DNA of 13,575 nt. Source: Gallionella sp. UBA4121. Its GTDB lineage: Bacteria; Pseudomonadota; Gammaproteobacteria; Burkholderiales; Gallionellaceae. Where the stretch lies: assembly GCA_002381565.1 (NCBI GenBank), contig DFWZ01000017.1, positions 1,134 to 14,708 of the forward strand, read 5' to 3'. Below the pieces are notes generated by a model. The model made no database searches and was not told where the DNA came from. It was given only the letters and a program-made list of their open reading frames with translations. This document shows, in pieces, positions 7,213 to 13,575 of the stretch (position 1 is its first letter; every line of letters starts with the position of its first letter). Made by a program: the position numbers and the translations under genes.

Positions 7213-8267
7213 ACTGAAATCTCCTGATTTGCTTCCGGGTGACCCGACAGAGCGTTGTTCATGTGACAGGCTACCAGATGGTTGACGTTTCCGCACACCG
7301 CCATGAGGGCAGGGGTTTGTGCTGCGCAGACCGGCTGTGCATGCGAGCAACGGTCGCGGAAGCGGCATCCGCCGGGCGGGTTGATCGGGTTGGGTGGATC
7401 GCCGTTGAGGGGAGAGGTCTGGGTACGATGATCCGGGTCCATGGAAGGCACGGCGGACAACAGGGCGCGGGTATAGGGGTGCGCAGCCTGGCCATAAATG
7501 CGCTCCACCGGCCCGGTTTCCACCACTTCGCCCAGGTACATGACCATCACATGATCGCTCAGGTAATGAACCACATGAAGGTCGTGGGAGATGAACAGAT
7601 AGGTGAGTTGTCGCTCAGCCTTCAGTTCCTGAAGCAGATTGAGCACCTGAGCCTGAACCGATTTGTCCAGGGCCGCTACAGCCTCGTCGAGTATCACCAG
7701 TCTGGGATCGAAAGCCAGCGCTCTGGCAATATTCACCCGTTGCCGCTGCCCGCCGGACAACTCGTGTGGATAACGGGAGCCAAACTGGTCAGGCTCCAGG
7801 CCTACACGGGCGAGCAGATCACGCGTCAGCCGATGGGCGTCCGTTGCTGAAACACCATGGATAAGGGGGCCGTAGGCTATGGTTTCCGTGATGCTGAGTC
7901 TGGGATTGAGAGAAGCATAAGAGTCCTGAAATACCATTTGCAGGTTGCGGCGGAACTCTTTGAGCTCGATGCCGCCGTATTCGGCTACGCCGTCGCCGTC
8001 GAAGATCATGGTGCCGCTGTCCGGTGCCATGAGGTGTGCGATGAGGCGGGCCGTGGTGGATTTGCCGCAGCCGGATTCGCCGACGATACCCAGTGTCTTG
8101 CCTTTGGGTACGGAAAAGCTCACGCCGTCCACTGCATGGACGAATTTGCGATTGCGTTCCAGCAGACCGCCGCGTACGGGAAAGTATTTTTTCAGGTCGC
8201 GTACGATCAGCAGGGGTTGAACCGGGCCGCCACGATCCGGGGTATGGGCGGAAATATTGGTATTCAT
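7209..8267 (-). CDS. Peptide-type ABC transporter ATPase (DppF/OppF-like)
   Basis: A 352-residue ATPase with the DppF-type N-terminus (LLIVRDLKKYFPVRGG). Walker A is GESGCGKST (63-71), Q-loop Q114, signature LSGGQ (170-174), Walker B LVILDE (190-195) followed by AVAALD, and switch H228. The D-loop side reads DEAVAALD where DEPTSALD is more usual; this variant is common in DppF-like proteins and keeps the catalytic Glu. The C-terminal extension carries C301-x5-C307-x6-C314 and C334, matching the cysteine pattern in its partner. It overlaps both neighbours by ATGA. It precedes the DppD-like gene, the reverse of the usual D-then-F order. Confidence 0.95.
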   Translation of the reverse strand: MNTNISAHTPDRGGPVQPLLIVRDLKKYFPVRGGLLERNRKFVHAVDGVSFSVPKGKTLGIVGESGCGKSTTARLIAHLMAPDSGTMIFDGDGVAEYGGIELKEFRRNLQMVFQDSYASLNPRLSITETIAYGPLIHGVSATDAHRLTRDLLARVGLEPDQFGSRYPHELSGGQRQRVNIARALAFDPRLVILDEAVAALDKSVQAQVLNLLQELKAERQLTYLFISHDLHVVHYLSDHVMVMYLGEVVETGPVERIYGQAAHPYTRALLSAVPSMDPDHRTQTSPLNGDPPNPINPPGGCRFRDRCSHAQPVCAAQTPALMAVCGNVNHLVACHMNNALSGHPEANQEISV

Positions 8268-9154
8268 CGACGGATATCCATGGCTGTACGCACACTATCT
8301 GACAGCAGATTGAATGCGATGGAGGTTATAAAAATCATGGCGCCGGGCAGAGCCGCCAGCCATGGGTTGATATAGATGGCCGAACGCAAGGTGTTGAGCA
8401 TCAGTCCCCATTCGGCCTCCGGTGGCTTCACTCCCAGCCCCAGGAAAGACAGGCCAGAGGCCAGGATCATGCTGACGCTCAAAAGGCCCGTGGTGTAGAC
8501 AAACACCGGCCCCAGCACGTTACTGAGCACATGGACGCGGATGATAGAGAAGGCGCCTGCACCGCTCATGCGGGCCGCCTCGATATAATCCAGTTTGCGC
8601 ACCTGGGTGGTGACGCTCTCTGCCACTCTCACTACCTGGGGCACGAAGATCAGGGTCAGTGCGATCAGGCTGTTGCTCATGCCGGGCCCCAGTGCGCCGG
8701 AGATGGCCACCGCCAGCAGTACCGAGGGAAACGCATAGAACACATCCAGCACGCGCATGATGACCATGTTTATCCGGCCACCCGCGTAACCCGCCAGCAG
8801 GCCGGTGGTGGTGCCGATAACGAAGGCGGCGAGCACCGGGATCACGCCCATCAGTAAAGAAATGCGCCCGCCGTACATCAGGCGGGTAACCATGTCCCGG
8901 CCCAGTTCGTCTGTGCCCAGCAGGTGACCCTCGCTGCCCAGCGGCAACAGGCGGTGCAGCATGCTGGCCTTGTAGGGGTCAGCAGGCGCAAGCCAGGGGG
9001 CGAAGACGGCGGCAGAAACGATCAGCAGCAGGATAAAGGAAATAAGCAGTGCCATCGGGTCGCGCAGCAGTTGGTACCACACCATGGCCCAGTAGCTGCG
9101 ACCGGACGAAGCGGCTGCCGCAGCGGGAAGCGGCATAACAAGAGAATCTGGCAT
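8264..9154 (-). CDS. Peptide-type ABC transporter permease, second subunit (DppC/GsiD-like)
   Basis: A 296-residue inner-membrane permease. After a short cytoplasmic N-terminus and a first membrane helix it has the DppC family block GTDELGRDMVTRLMYGGRISL. The binding-protein-dependent transport domain follows, with the ATPase-coupling EAA loop EAARMSGAGAFSIIRVHVL, and about six membrane segments in total. It forms a heterodimer with the other permease. Two starts are possible: ATG at 9160 and ATG at 9154. AAGGA is only two bases from the first but eight from the second, so 9154 is preferred; the 9160 start would add Met-Asn. Its stop overlaps the next ATG. Confidence 0.93.
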   Translation of the reverse strand: MPDSLVMPLPAAAAASSGRSYWAMVWYQLLRDPMALLISFILLLIVSAAVFAPWLAPADPYKASMLHRLLPLGSEGHLLGTDELGRDMVTRLMYGGRISLLMGVIPVLAAFVIGTTTGLLAGYAGGRINMVIMRVLDVFYAFPSVLLAVAISGALGPGMSNSLIALTLIFVPQVVRVAESVTTQVRKLDYIEAARMSGAGAFSIIRVHVLSNVLGPVFVYTTGLLSVSMILASGLSFLGLGVKPPEAEWGLMLNTLRSAIYINPWLAALPGAMIFITSIAFNLLSDSVRTAMDIRR

Positions 9155-9167
9155 ATTCATATTCCTT

Positions 9168-10121
9168 TCAGCCTCGGCCCATGCGGGGGTCGATCAGGGG
9201 TTGCAGAATGTCCACTATCAGGTTGAGGACGACGAAGAACATGCACAGCACCAGCAGGGTTCCCTGCAACAGGGGGATGTCCCGCTGGAAGATGGCGGTG
9301 TTAAGCAGGTAGCCGGTGCCCGGCCAGGCGAAGACGGTCTCTACCAGAATCGAGCCGCCCATCAGGTAGCCGATCTGCAGGCCTGCGACAGCCAGCACGG
9401 TAGGCGCCGTGTTCTTGGCGATATGACGGAAGACGGCGCGGCCGGATAGTCCTCTGGCACGAAGGGCTACCACAAACTCCTGTTCCAGCATGTCAGCCAC
9501 CAGAGCCCGTACGGTGCGGGTGATGATGCCCATGGGGATGACCGACAGGGTCAGGGCCGGCAGCACCAGATAACGCAGATGCTCATAATCCCACAGCCAT
9601 TCGCCTGAGCCGCCAGGACCCGCGCCCATCGCTGGGAACCAGCCCAGCCAGATCGAGAAAATAATAGTGAGCACCAGGCCTAGCCAGTAATGAGGGATAC
9701 TGACACCAATCACGGAAAGCGCCGTAGCCGCCCGGTCTATCCAGGTGCCACGATGGTAACCGGCCAGCGCACCAAGGATGCAACCTGCCAGAACTCCCGC
9801 GAATGCAGCAAAGCAGGCCAGTAACAGCGTGTTGCTGACGGCGCTCATGACTTCACCGGTGACGGCGCGGCCGGATGCGATAGAGGTGCCAAGATCTCCC
9901 TGCACTGCCCGCAACAGCCACATGCCGTACTGGACGGGTACAGGCCGGTCCAGGCCGTAGGCGCTCTTCAAGGTTTCAATAACATCTGCAGGCGCATCGG
10001 CCGGAGCAATCGCGTTGAGCGGGTCACCGGGAGCCAGATAAACCAGTATGAAGGACACCACCGTCACGCTCAGGGCGATAGGGATGGCGTACAGCACACG
10101 CTTGAGTATATAAGTAAACAT
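9168..10121 (-). CDS. Peptide-type ABC transporter permease, first subunit (DppB/GsiC-like)
   Basis: A 317-residue inner-membrane permease. It starts with the typical MFTYILKRVLYAIPIALSVT and the FILVYLAPGDPLNAI block, then an extended periplasmic region including YGLDRPVPVQYGMWL. The permease domain carries the EAA loop ALRARGLSGRAVFRHI, then ETVFAWPGTGYLL and a C-terminal DPRMGRG. This is the standard layout of the DppB/OppB subunit. The ribosome binding site is modest (AGGG six bases from the ATG). A 65-base spacer with a hairpin separates it from the binding-protein gene. The second permease starts 13 bases after its stop (or seven if the 9160 ATG is used). Confidence 0.95.
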   Translation of the reverse strand: MFTYILKRVLYAIPIALSVTVVSFILVYLAPGDPLNAIAPADAPADVIETLKSAYGLDRPVPVQYGMWLLRAVQGDLGTSIASGRAVTGEVMSAVSNTLLLACFAAFAGVLAGCILGALAGYHRGTWIDRAATALSVIGVSIPHYWLGLVLTIIFSIWLGWFPAMGAGPGGSGEWLWDYEHLRYLVLPALTLSVIPMGIITRTVRALVADMLEQEFVVALRARGLSGRAVFRHIAKNTAPTVLAVAGLQIGYLMGGSILVETVFAWPGTGYLLNTAIFQRDIPLLQGTLLVLCMFFVVLNLIVDILQPLIDPRMGRG

Positions 10122-10157
10122 GGATTGCCCTGTTCAGTCCGGACGACGCCGGTGAAG

Positions 10158-10179
10158 GGCCGGAGCGGTTGCCCCGGCC
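10158..10179 (-). promoter_or_regulatory. GC-rich hairpin between the binding-protein and permease genes
   Basis: GGCCGG at 10158-10163 and CCGGCC at 10174-10179 are perfect complements around a 10-base loop, directly after the binding-protein stop. There is no T-run in the direction of transcription. Such stems after binding-protein genes commonly protect the upstream mRNA and raise binding-protein output relative to the permeases. The repeat is seen; the role is inferred. Confidence 0.5.
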
Positions 10180-10186
10180 AGTTCGA

Positions 10187-11797
10187 TTACATGCGAATTG
10201 TGGTCAGATCCTGGAACCAGTGCTGAGCCTGCACAAACTCCTTGACCTTCGGTGAGAGGGCGTGGGGGTTCACGTCATGGACTACCCACAACATCAGCGC
10301 GTCGTCTACCATGATCTCGTGAACCTTGGCCAGCAGGCCGTCCTGAGTCTTGGTATCGAAGGAGGTGCGGATCTTGTCCACCAGCGCATCAACCTTGGGG
10401 TTGTTGTAACCACCCCAGTTCACGCCATTAGGTGCCACATAGCGGCTGTCCACGAAGCGGGTGATGCCGTAGAACGGATCGGCGGTGACGTAACCCAGAT
10501 TGATGGCGGTGATTCCCTTGCCGGCATTCATGTCAGCGCGGGCCCCGCTGCGCCAGTGCAGGTACAGGTTCTCCAGTTCCACCACCTCGAAGCTCACCTG
10601 AATGTTGATTTCAGCGAGGCTCTGCTGGATGAACTCGTTCATCGGCAGGGAGAGCATCTGACCGGTGCCGCCCTGGGCGATGATCACCTTGGTCACCAGG
10701 GGATGCTCCTTGCTGTAGCCGGCGTCGCTCATCAGCTTGCGAGCAGCGGCGAGGTCATAGTGTATTTTAAACGCAGGCTTGCCGAACCAGGGGCTGGTGA
10801 CGTCCATCTGTCCTGTGGCAGGTGTTGCCAGACCATTGAGCAATCTGACGATGGCGTCACGGTCTATGGCCAGATTGGCGGCTTTTCTCACGCGGATATC
10901 TGTCCAGGGCGAGCCCGGCAGCGTTGAGAAGTGATAGGGCCAGACGTGAGGCGTGACGTTCTGCACCAGCTTGAAACCGGCGCTCTTGAGCTGCGGCACA
11001 ACATCGGGCGGCGGGGTCTCAATGATATCCACCTGACCGTTCAGCAAGGCGTTCACCCGGGTCATCGCATCCGGGATCGGCACCAGCACGATACGATCAG
11101 TCTTGGCCATGCGACTCTTGTCCCAATAGTCGTTATTCTTTACCAGATCGGCACGCTCTCTGGGCACCAGCTTGTCCAGCTTGAAGGGGCCAGTGCCGGA
11201 GGGATGCATGGCCACCTGGCTCCAGTCCTTACCCATTTTTTCCCATTGTGCAGGGCTGGAAATAAGGAACCAGGGCAGCTGATAGGGGAATAGTGCGTCC
11301 ACTTCCTTGGTGGTGATTTCCACGGCGTAGTCATTTACCTTGCGGTAGGAGGCAATGGAAGGAATACGGGGACGTACCTGCGCGCTTTGCTTGGCATCGA
11401 ACTGGGGCGATTTGTCGGCCAGCACCTTGTCCAGATTCCAGATCACCGCATCAGCCTTGAACTCGGAGCCGTCATGGAATTTCACGCCTTGGCGCAGGGT
11501 GAACAGCCATTTTTTATGGTCCTTGGGGTCTACCTTCCAGCTGGCGGCCAAACCTGGAACCAGTTTGCCCGGACGGCTGCTCACATTAGCCTCCCAGGCT
11601 ACCAGGGGGTCATAGAGGGTATGGCCCGTGAACTGGTAAGCGCCGGCGCCCCGGTCAGGCTGTCCGGTGGTGAGGGGAATATCCGCCATGGAAATTCCGT
11701 AGCGTGCGACAGTCTCGGCATGGAGGCTGCTGCTGATGGAAAAAGCCAGAGGCAGAACGGCAAGCCACCGGAATAATTTCTTGCTGATAGGTTTCAT
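10187..11797 (-). CDS. Periplasmic solute-binding protein, family 5 (DppA/OppA type)
   Basis: A 536-residue binding protein with a clear signal peptide: basic MKPISKKLFR, a hydrophobic core, and likely cleavage after SLHA (residue 27). There is no lipobox cysteine, so it should be free in the periplasm. Family-5 features include YDPLVAWE, LVPGLAASWKVDP, WLFTLRQGVKFHDGSEF and ATPATGQMDVTSPWFG. Family members bind peptides, glutathione, nickel chelates or other small solutes, and the sequence does not tell which. The longer frame to 11833 is rejected: the ATG at 11797 begins the signal peptide and has GGAG six bases upstream. It is the first gene of the operon, about 26 bases downstream of the predicted sigma-54 transcription start. 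Confidence 0.95.
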   Translation of the reverse strand: MKPISKKLFRWLAVLPLAFSISSSLHAETVARYGISMADIPLTTGQPDRGAGAYQFTGHTLYDPLVAWEANVSSRPGKLVPGLAASWKVDPKDHKKWLFTLRQGVKFHDGSEFKADAVIWNLDKVLADKSPQFDAKQSAQVRPRIPSIASYRKVNDYAVEITTKEVDALFPYQLPWFLISSPAQWEKMGKDWSQVAMHPSGTGPFKLDKLVPRERADLVKNNDYWDKSRMAKTDRIVLVPIPDAMTRVNALLNGQVDIIETPPPDVVPQLKSAGFKLVQNVTPHVWPYHFSTLPGSPWTDIRVRKAANLAIDRDAIVRLLNGLATPATGQMDVTSPWFGKPAFKIHYDLAAARKLMSDAGYSKEHPLVTKVIIAQGGTGQMLSLPMNEFIQQSLAEINIQVSFEVVELENLYLHWRSGARADMNAGKGITAINLGYVTADPFYGITRFVDSRYVAPNGVNWGGYNNPKVDALVDKIRTSFDTKTQDGLLAKVHEIMVDDALMLWVVHDVNPHALSPKVKEFVQAQHWFQDLTTIRM

Positions 11798-11833
11798 GAA
11801 TATCTCCAGAGTTGTGAAAAGCAATCTAGACAT

Positions 11834-11849
11834 TGCATGTAACGTGCCA
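11834..11849 (-). promoter_or_regulatory. Near-consensus sigma-54 (RpoN) promoter for the transport operon
   Basis: Read on the minus strand the site is TGGCACGTTACATGCA. Against the consensus TGGCACG-N4-TTGCA, every fixed position matches except one (A for the first T of the -12 box), and the GG and GC pairs have the required spacing. Transcription would begin near 11823, about 26 bases before the binding-protein ATG, with the ribosome binding site in between. Sigma-54 promoters need an enhancer-binding activator, whose gene is not in this window. No competing sigma-70 promoter was evident. Confidence 0.65.
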
Positions 11850-11867
11850 GAAATGGGATTTTTCTGG
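11847..11867. promoter_or_regulatory. Inverted repeat overlapping the -24 box, candidate operator
   Basis: CCAGAAA (11847-11853) and TTTCTGG (11861-11867) are exact complements with a 7-base spacer. One arm overlaps the -24 element of the predicted sigma-54 promoter. A dimer such as the GntR protein of this operon could bind here and block polymerase. The assignment is inferred. Confidence 0.35.
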
Positions 11868-11885
11868 ATGTATTTTCTAAGTGCT

Positions 11886-11904
11886 TGTTAAACTGGCATT
11901 AACA
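11886..11904. promoter_or_regulatory. Inverted repeat upstream of the promoter, candidate protein-binding site
   Basis: TGTTAA (11886-11891) and TTAACA (11899-11904) are exact complements with a 7-base spacer, the same spacing as the repeat at 11847-11867, whose centre lies 38 bases away. The arms differ in sequence, so the two need not bind the same protein. The region is AT-rich, which raises the chance of coincidence. Confidence 0.25.
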
Positions 11905-11967
11905 GCGCAGATGTTTATAACAAGGTGGTTTATTTAAAGATATCGCAGGAGAGAACATCTGAAAATC

Positions 11968-11977
11968 TTGCATGCAA
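11968..11977. promoter_or_regulatory. Palindrome TTGCATGCAA, candidate regulator or enhancer site
   Basis: A perfect 10-base palindrome about 150 bases upstream of the predicted transcription start, within the usual range for sigma-54 activator sites. A one-mismatch copy, TTGCATGTAA, lies at 11833-11842 across the -12 box. The pair could be sites for one dimeric regulator. The near copy partly reflects the promoter sequence itself. Confidence 0.3.
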
Positions 11978-12211
11978 ACGCACTGTTTTTGAGCGCCATA
12001 ATGGAGAATTGTGTCCAATTCAAGGCATGGAAGGCAGATTTTCAGGAAAAAATGATCCGTGAGTGATGTGGCTGCATCGCTAAAAATAGCTGACAGCCAG
12101 TTCACGCTGCGACGGCAGGACGGGCAGTATAAGAACAAGCAACTCAATGATGCCGGTTGCCCGATTGCCGGTGTGTCTGAGTGGCTGAAAATCAGTCCAG
12201 GGATAGAATGG
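11978..12211. other. Rest of the long intergenic region, no supported gene
   Basis: This stretch lies between the upstream part of the operon promoter and the end of the TauE/SafE gene. On the plus strand there is a 21-codon frame from ATG 12001, overlapped by a 55-codon frame from GTG 12059 to 12226 that runs into the 3' end of the permease gene. Neither has a recognisable domain or a good ribosome binding site. On the minus strand an 82-residue frame (11899-12147) has irregular composition and crosses likely regulatory DNA. I see no tRNA, insertion sequence or clear terminator for the minus-strand permease. Confidence 0.5.
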
Positions 12212-13015
12212 TTAAATTGTATTTAGCAGCAATTTTGCGCCGATAACATAGAGAAATACCGCAAAAATTTTCTTGAGTGTTGCCACCGGCAGCCTGTGTG
12301 CCGCACGGGCGCCATAGGGGGCAAGCAGCATGCTGGCAATCACCATGCAGGCCAGGGACGGCAGATGGATGAAACCTGCGCTCCAGGCCGGCAGATTTTC
12401 GACCGGCAAGCCGTTGAGCACATAGCCTGTGGTTCCGGCGACAGCGATGGGAAATCCGATCGCGGCCGAAGTGCCGATGGCATTATGCATCCTGATGTTG
12501 CTCGAAGTCATGAAGGGCACGGACAGGGCGCCGCCGCCGATGCCGACAAAGCTTGAAACCAGACCGATGATGCCACCCGCGAAAAACATGCCAGGCAGGC
12601 CTGGCAACTGACGCGCCGGCTTGGGTTTGAAATTGAGCAACAACTGCGTGGCTACGTAGAAGATGAACAGGATAAACAAGCCCTTGAGTAAATTCGCGGG
12701 GAGTTTTGCCACCAGAAATGTACCGGCCAGGGTGCCGATCAGGATGCCTGGCGTAATGCGTTTGACGATGTTCCAGTTGACAGCATTATGCGCGTGGTGT
12801 GCACGCAGGCTGGCCACCGAGGTGAACGCGATGCTGGCAAGCGAGGTGCCGATCGCCAGATGCATCATGTGGTCTGCCGGAAAGTGCTGGGCTGTGAATA
12901 TGAACATCAGTATCGGCACGATCACGACACCGCCGCCCACGCCCAGCAGGCCTGCCAGAAAGCCGGCCAGGCTGCCGGCGGCAAGATAAAGCAGAATGAA
13001 TTGCCAGGCTATCAT
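12212..13015 (-). CDS. TauE/SafE-family membrane permease (sulfite exporter-like; possible malonate carrier)
   Basis: A 267-residue protein with about eight membrane segments and the two half-repeats of the TauE/SafE family, GLLGVGGGVVIVP (22-34) and FVGIGGGALSVP (156-167). Family members move sulfite, sulfoacetate, taurine-related or other organic anions. Two TTG codons upstream extend the frame to 13021, but the ATG at 13015 has AGGAG seven bases before it and is chosen. It lies 17 bases after the stop of the malonyl-transferase gene on the same strand, so the two are very likely co-transcribed. That context suggests transport of malonate, though this is inference from position only. The name sulfite exporter should not be taken as its function. 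Confidence 0.88.
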   Translation of the reverse strand: MIAWQFILLYLAAGSLAGFLAGLLGVGGGVVIVPILMFIFTAQHFPADHMMHLAIGTSLASIAFTSVASLRAHHAHNAVNWNIVKRITPGILIGTLAGTFLVAKLPANLLKGLFILFIFYVATQLLLNFKPKPARQLPGLPGMFFAGGIIGLVSSFVGIGGGALSVPFMTSSNIRMHNAIGTSAAIGFPIAVAGTTGYVLNGLPVENLPAWSAGFIHLPSLACMVIASMLLAPYGARAAHRLPVATLKKIFAVFLYVIGAKLLLNTI

Positions 13016-13032
13016 CAACAAACTCCTGTGGG

Positions 13033-13575
13033 TTATATGGGCGACTTGCGCACGGCTATCCAGTCCGCCAGGGCGTGGTAGCTGCCGAAGTCATTGAGGG
13101 CGCGTGCCTTGATCTGAGGGTGTACAACTTCGATCAGTTTCGCCAGATCGTTTCCTGGCCCGAGTTCTATTGCTGTATCGACGCCGAATTCCACCAGTGC
13201 ATCCATGCATCTGTCCCACCTGATGGTTGTGGACATCTGCCTCGACAGCGCATTGATCGCATCGTCGCGGGATCGAACCGGCGTGGCATCAACGGAACCC
13301 AGCACGGTTACCCGGGGCGCGACAATCGAACTTGCATGCAAAACAGCGCGGAAGGACTCTGCCGCCGCGGCCAGATAGTGGCTGTGGGAGGGAATGCTGA
13401 CGGGCAATCGCACCAGATTCGGATTCATCGACTGAAAATCGGCGACAAAATGCGCAATCGCGTCACTGGTTCCGGCCAGCACTTCTTCTCCGGTGCGTCT
13501 GACGATGGCGATATCCAGGTTGTACTTGGCAATCGCGCGATCGCGGGCGGCAAGCGTGGCGGGAGACACCCGTCC
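13033..13575 (-). CDS. mdcH: Malonyl-transferase domain protein, probably malonate decarboxylase subunit epsilon (MdcH), C-terminal part
   Basis: The frame is open to the window edge and gives the last 180 residues of a protein normally about 300 long. The apparent GTG start at 13569 is internal. It matches the C-terminal half of FabD-like acyltransferases. PVSIPSHSHYL contains the catalytic histidine of the Ser-His pair, QMSTTIRWDRCMDALVEFG corresponds to the RW block, and ELGPGNDLAKL to the GPG block. The serine elbow (GHSLG) would lie outside. The ending, ARALNDFGSYHALADW, resembles MdcH, which transfers malonyl from malonyl-CoA to the decarboxylase acyl carrier protein, more than housekeeping FabD. 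A plain FabD or another malonyltransferase remains possible because the neighbouring mdc genes are not visible. Confidence 0.68.
   Translation of the reverse strand, partial: GRVSPATLAARDRAIAKYNLDIAIVRRTGEEVLAGTSDAIAHFVADFQSMNPNLVRLPVSIPSHSHYLAAAAESFRAVLHASSIVAPRVTVLGSVDATPVRSRDDAINALSRQMSTTIRWDRCMDALVEFGVDTAIELGPGNDLAKLIEVVHPQIKARALNDFGSYHALADWIAVRKSPI

Noticed and set aside
11894..11909. Second sigma-54-like site on the plus strand (TGGCATTAACAGCGCA)
   Set aside because: Only the GG/GC spacing and part of the -24 box fit, and it points at no supported gene.
11899..12147. 82-codon minus-strand frame upstream of the binding-protein gene
   Set aside because: It is Cys-rich, has no family signature, shows no good ribosome binding site, and overlaps likely regulatory repeats.
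12164..12200. tRNA-like stretch (GTGTGTCTGAGTGGCTGAAA, resembling the D-arm region of a serine tRNA)
   Set aside because: No acceptor stem, anticodon loop or T-arm can be found around it; the likeness is short and probably chance.
1..13575. CRISPR array, insertion sequence, phage or toxin-antitoxin content
   Set aside because: No repeated spacer pattern, transposase, integrase or paired small toxin-like genes were seen on either strand.

Overview
The window reads as chromosomal DNA of a Gram-negative proteobacterium, most likely a betaproteobacterium. The support is the 3' end of the alpha ribosomal operon (rpsD-rpoA-rplQ), with RpoA and L17 sequences of betaproteobacterial type. I cannot fix the genus. 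The ribosomal genes have a visibly lower G+C content than the long transport operon, and the promoter region of that operon is AT-rich.

Layout, left to right: (1) 1-1844, plus strand: the C-terminal part of rpsD, then rpoA and rplQ, closed by a strong intrinsic terminator. (2) 1897-2874, plus strand: a single cysteine synthase gene (cysK). (3) 2895-11797, minus strand: a tight eight-gene operon read right to left. Its order is a secreted peptide-type solute-binding protein, two permeases, two ATPases, a GntR/FCD regulator, a cytoplasmic Ntn-hydrolase of the gamma-glutamyltransferase fold (YwrD/HpxW-like), and a SLC10A7/YfeH-like membrane carrier. Several of its genes overlap by ATGA. (4) 11798-12211: the only long gap, about 410 bases. 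It holds a near-consensus sigma-54 promoter for the operon and several inverted repeats. (5) 12212-13575, minus strand: a TauE/SafE-family permease, preceded by the 3' end of a malonyl-transferase gene that looks like the malonate decarboxylase subunit mdcH.

The eight-gene operon looks like one uptake-and-hydrolysis unit. The ABC system would import an amide or peptide-like compound, and the cytoplasmic hydrolase would cleave it. The terminal carrier would move a product or counter-ion, and the GntR protein would sense an organic acid ligand. The hydrolase lacks a signal peptide. By a recalled alignment it also lacks the residues that hold the alpha-amino end of a gamma-glutamyl group in classical GGT. 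The substrate is therefore probably not glutathione in the usual sense, and oxamate-like amides are one option. The sigma-54 promoter suggests control by nitrogen or another enhancer-dependent signal. This operon is the most interesting part of the window.
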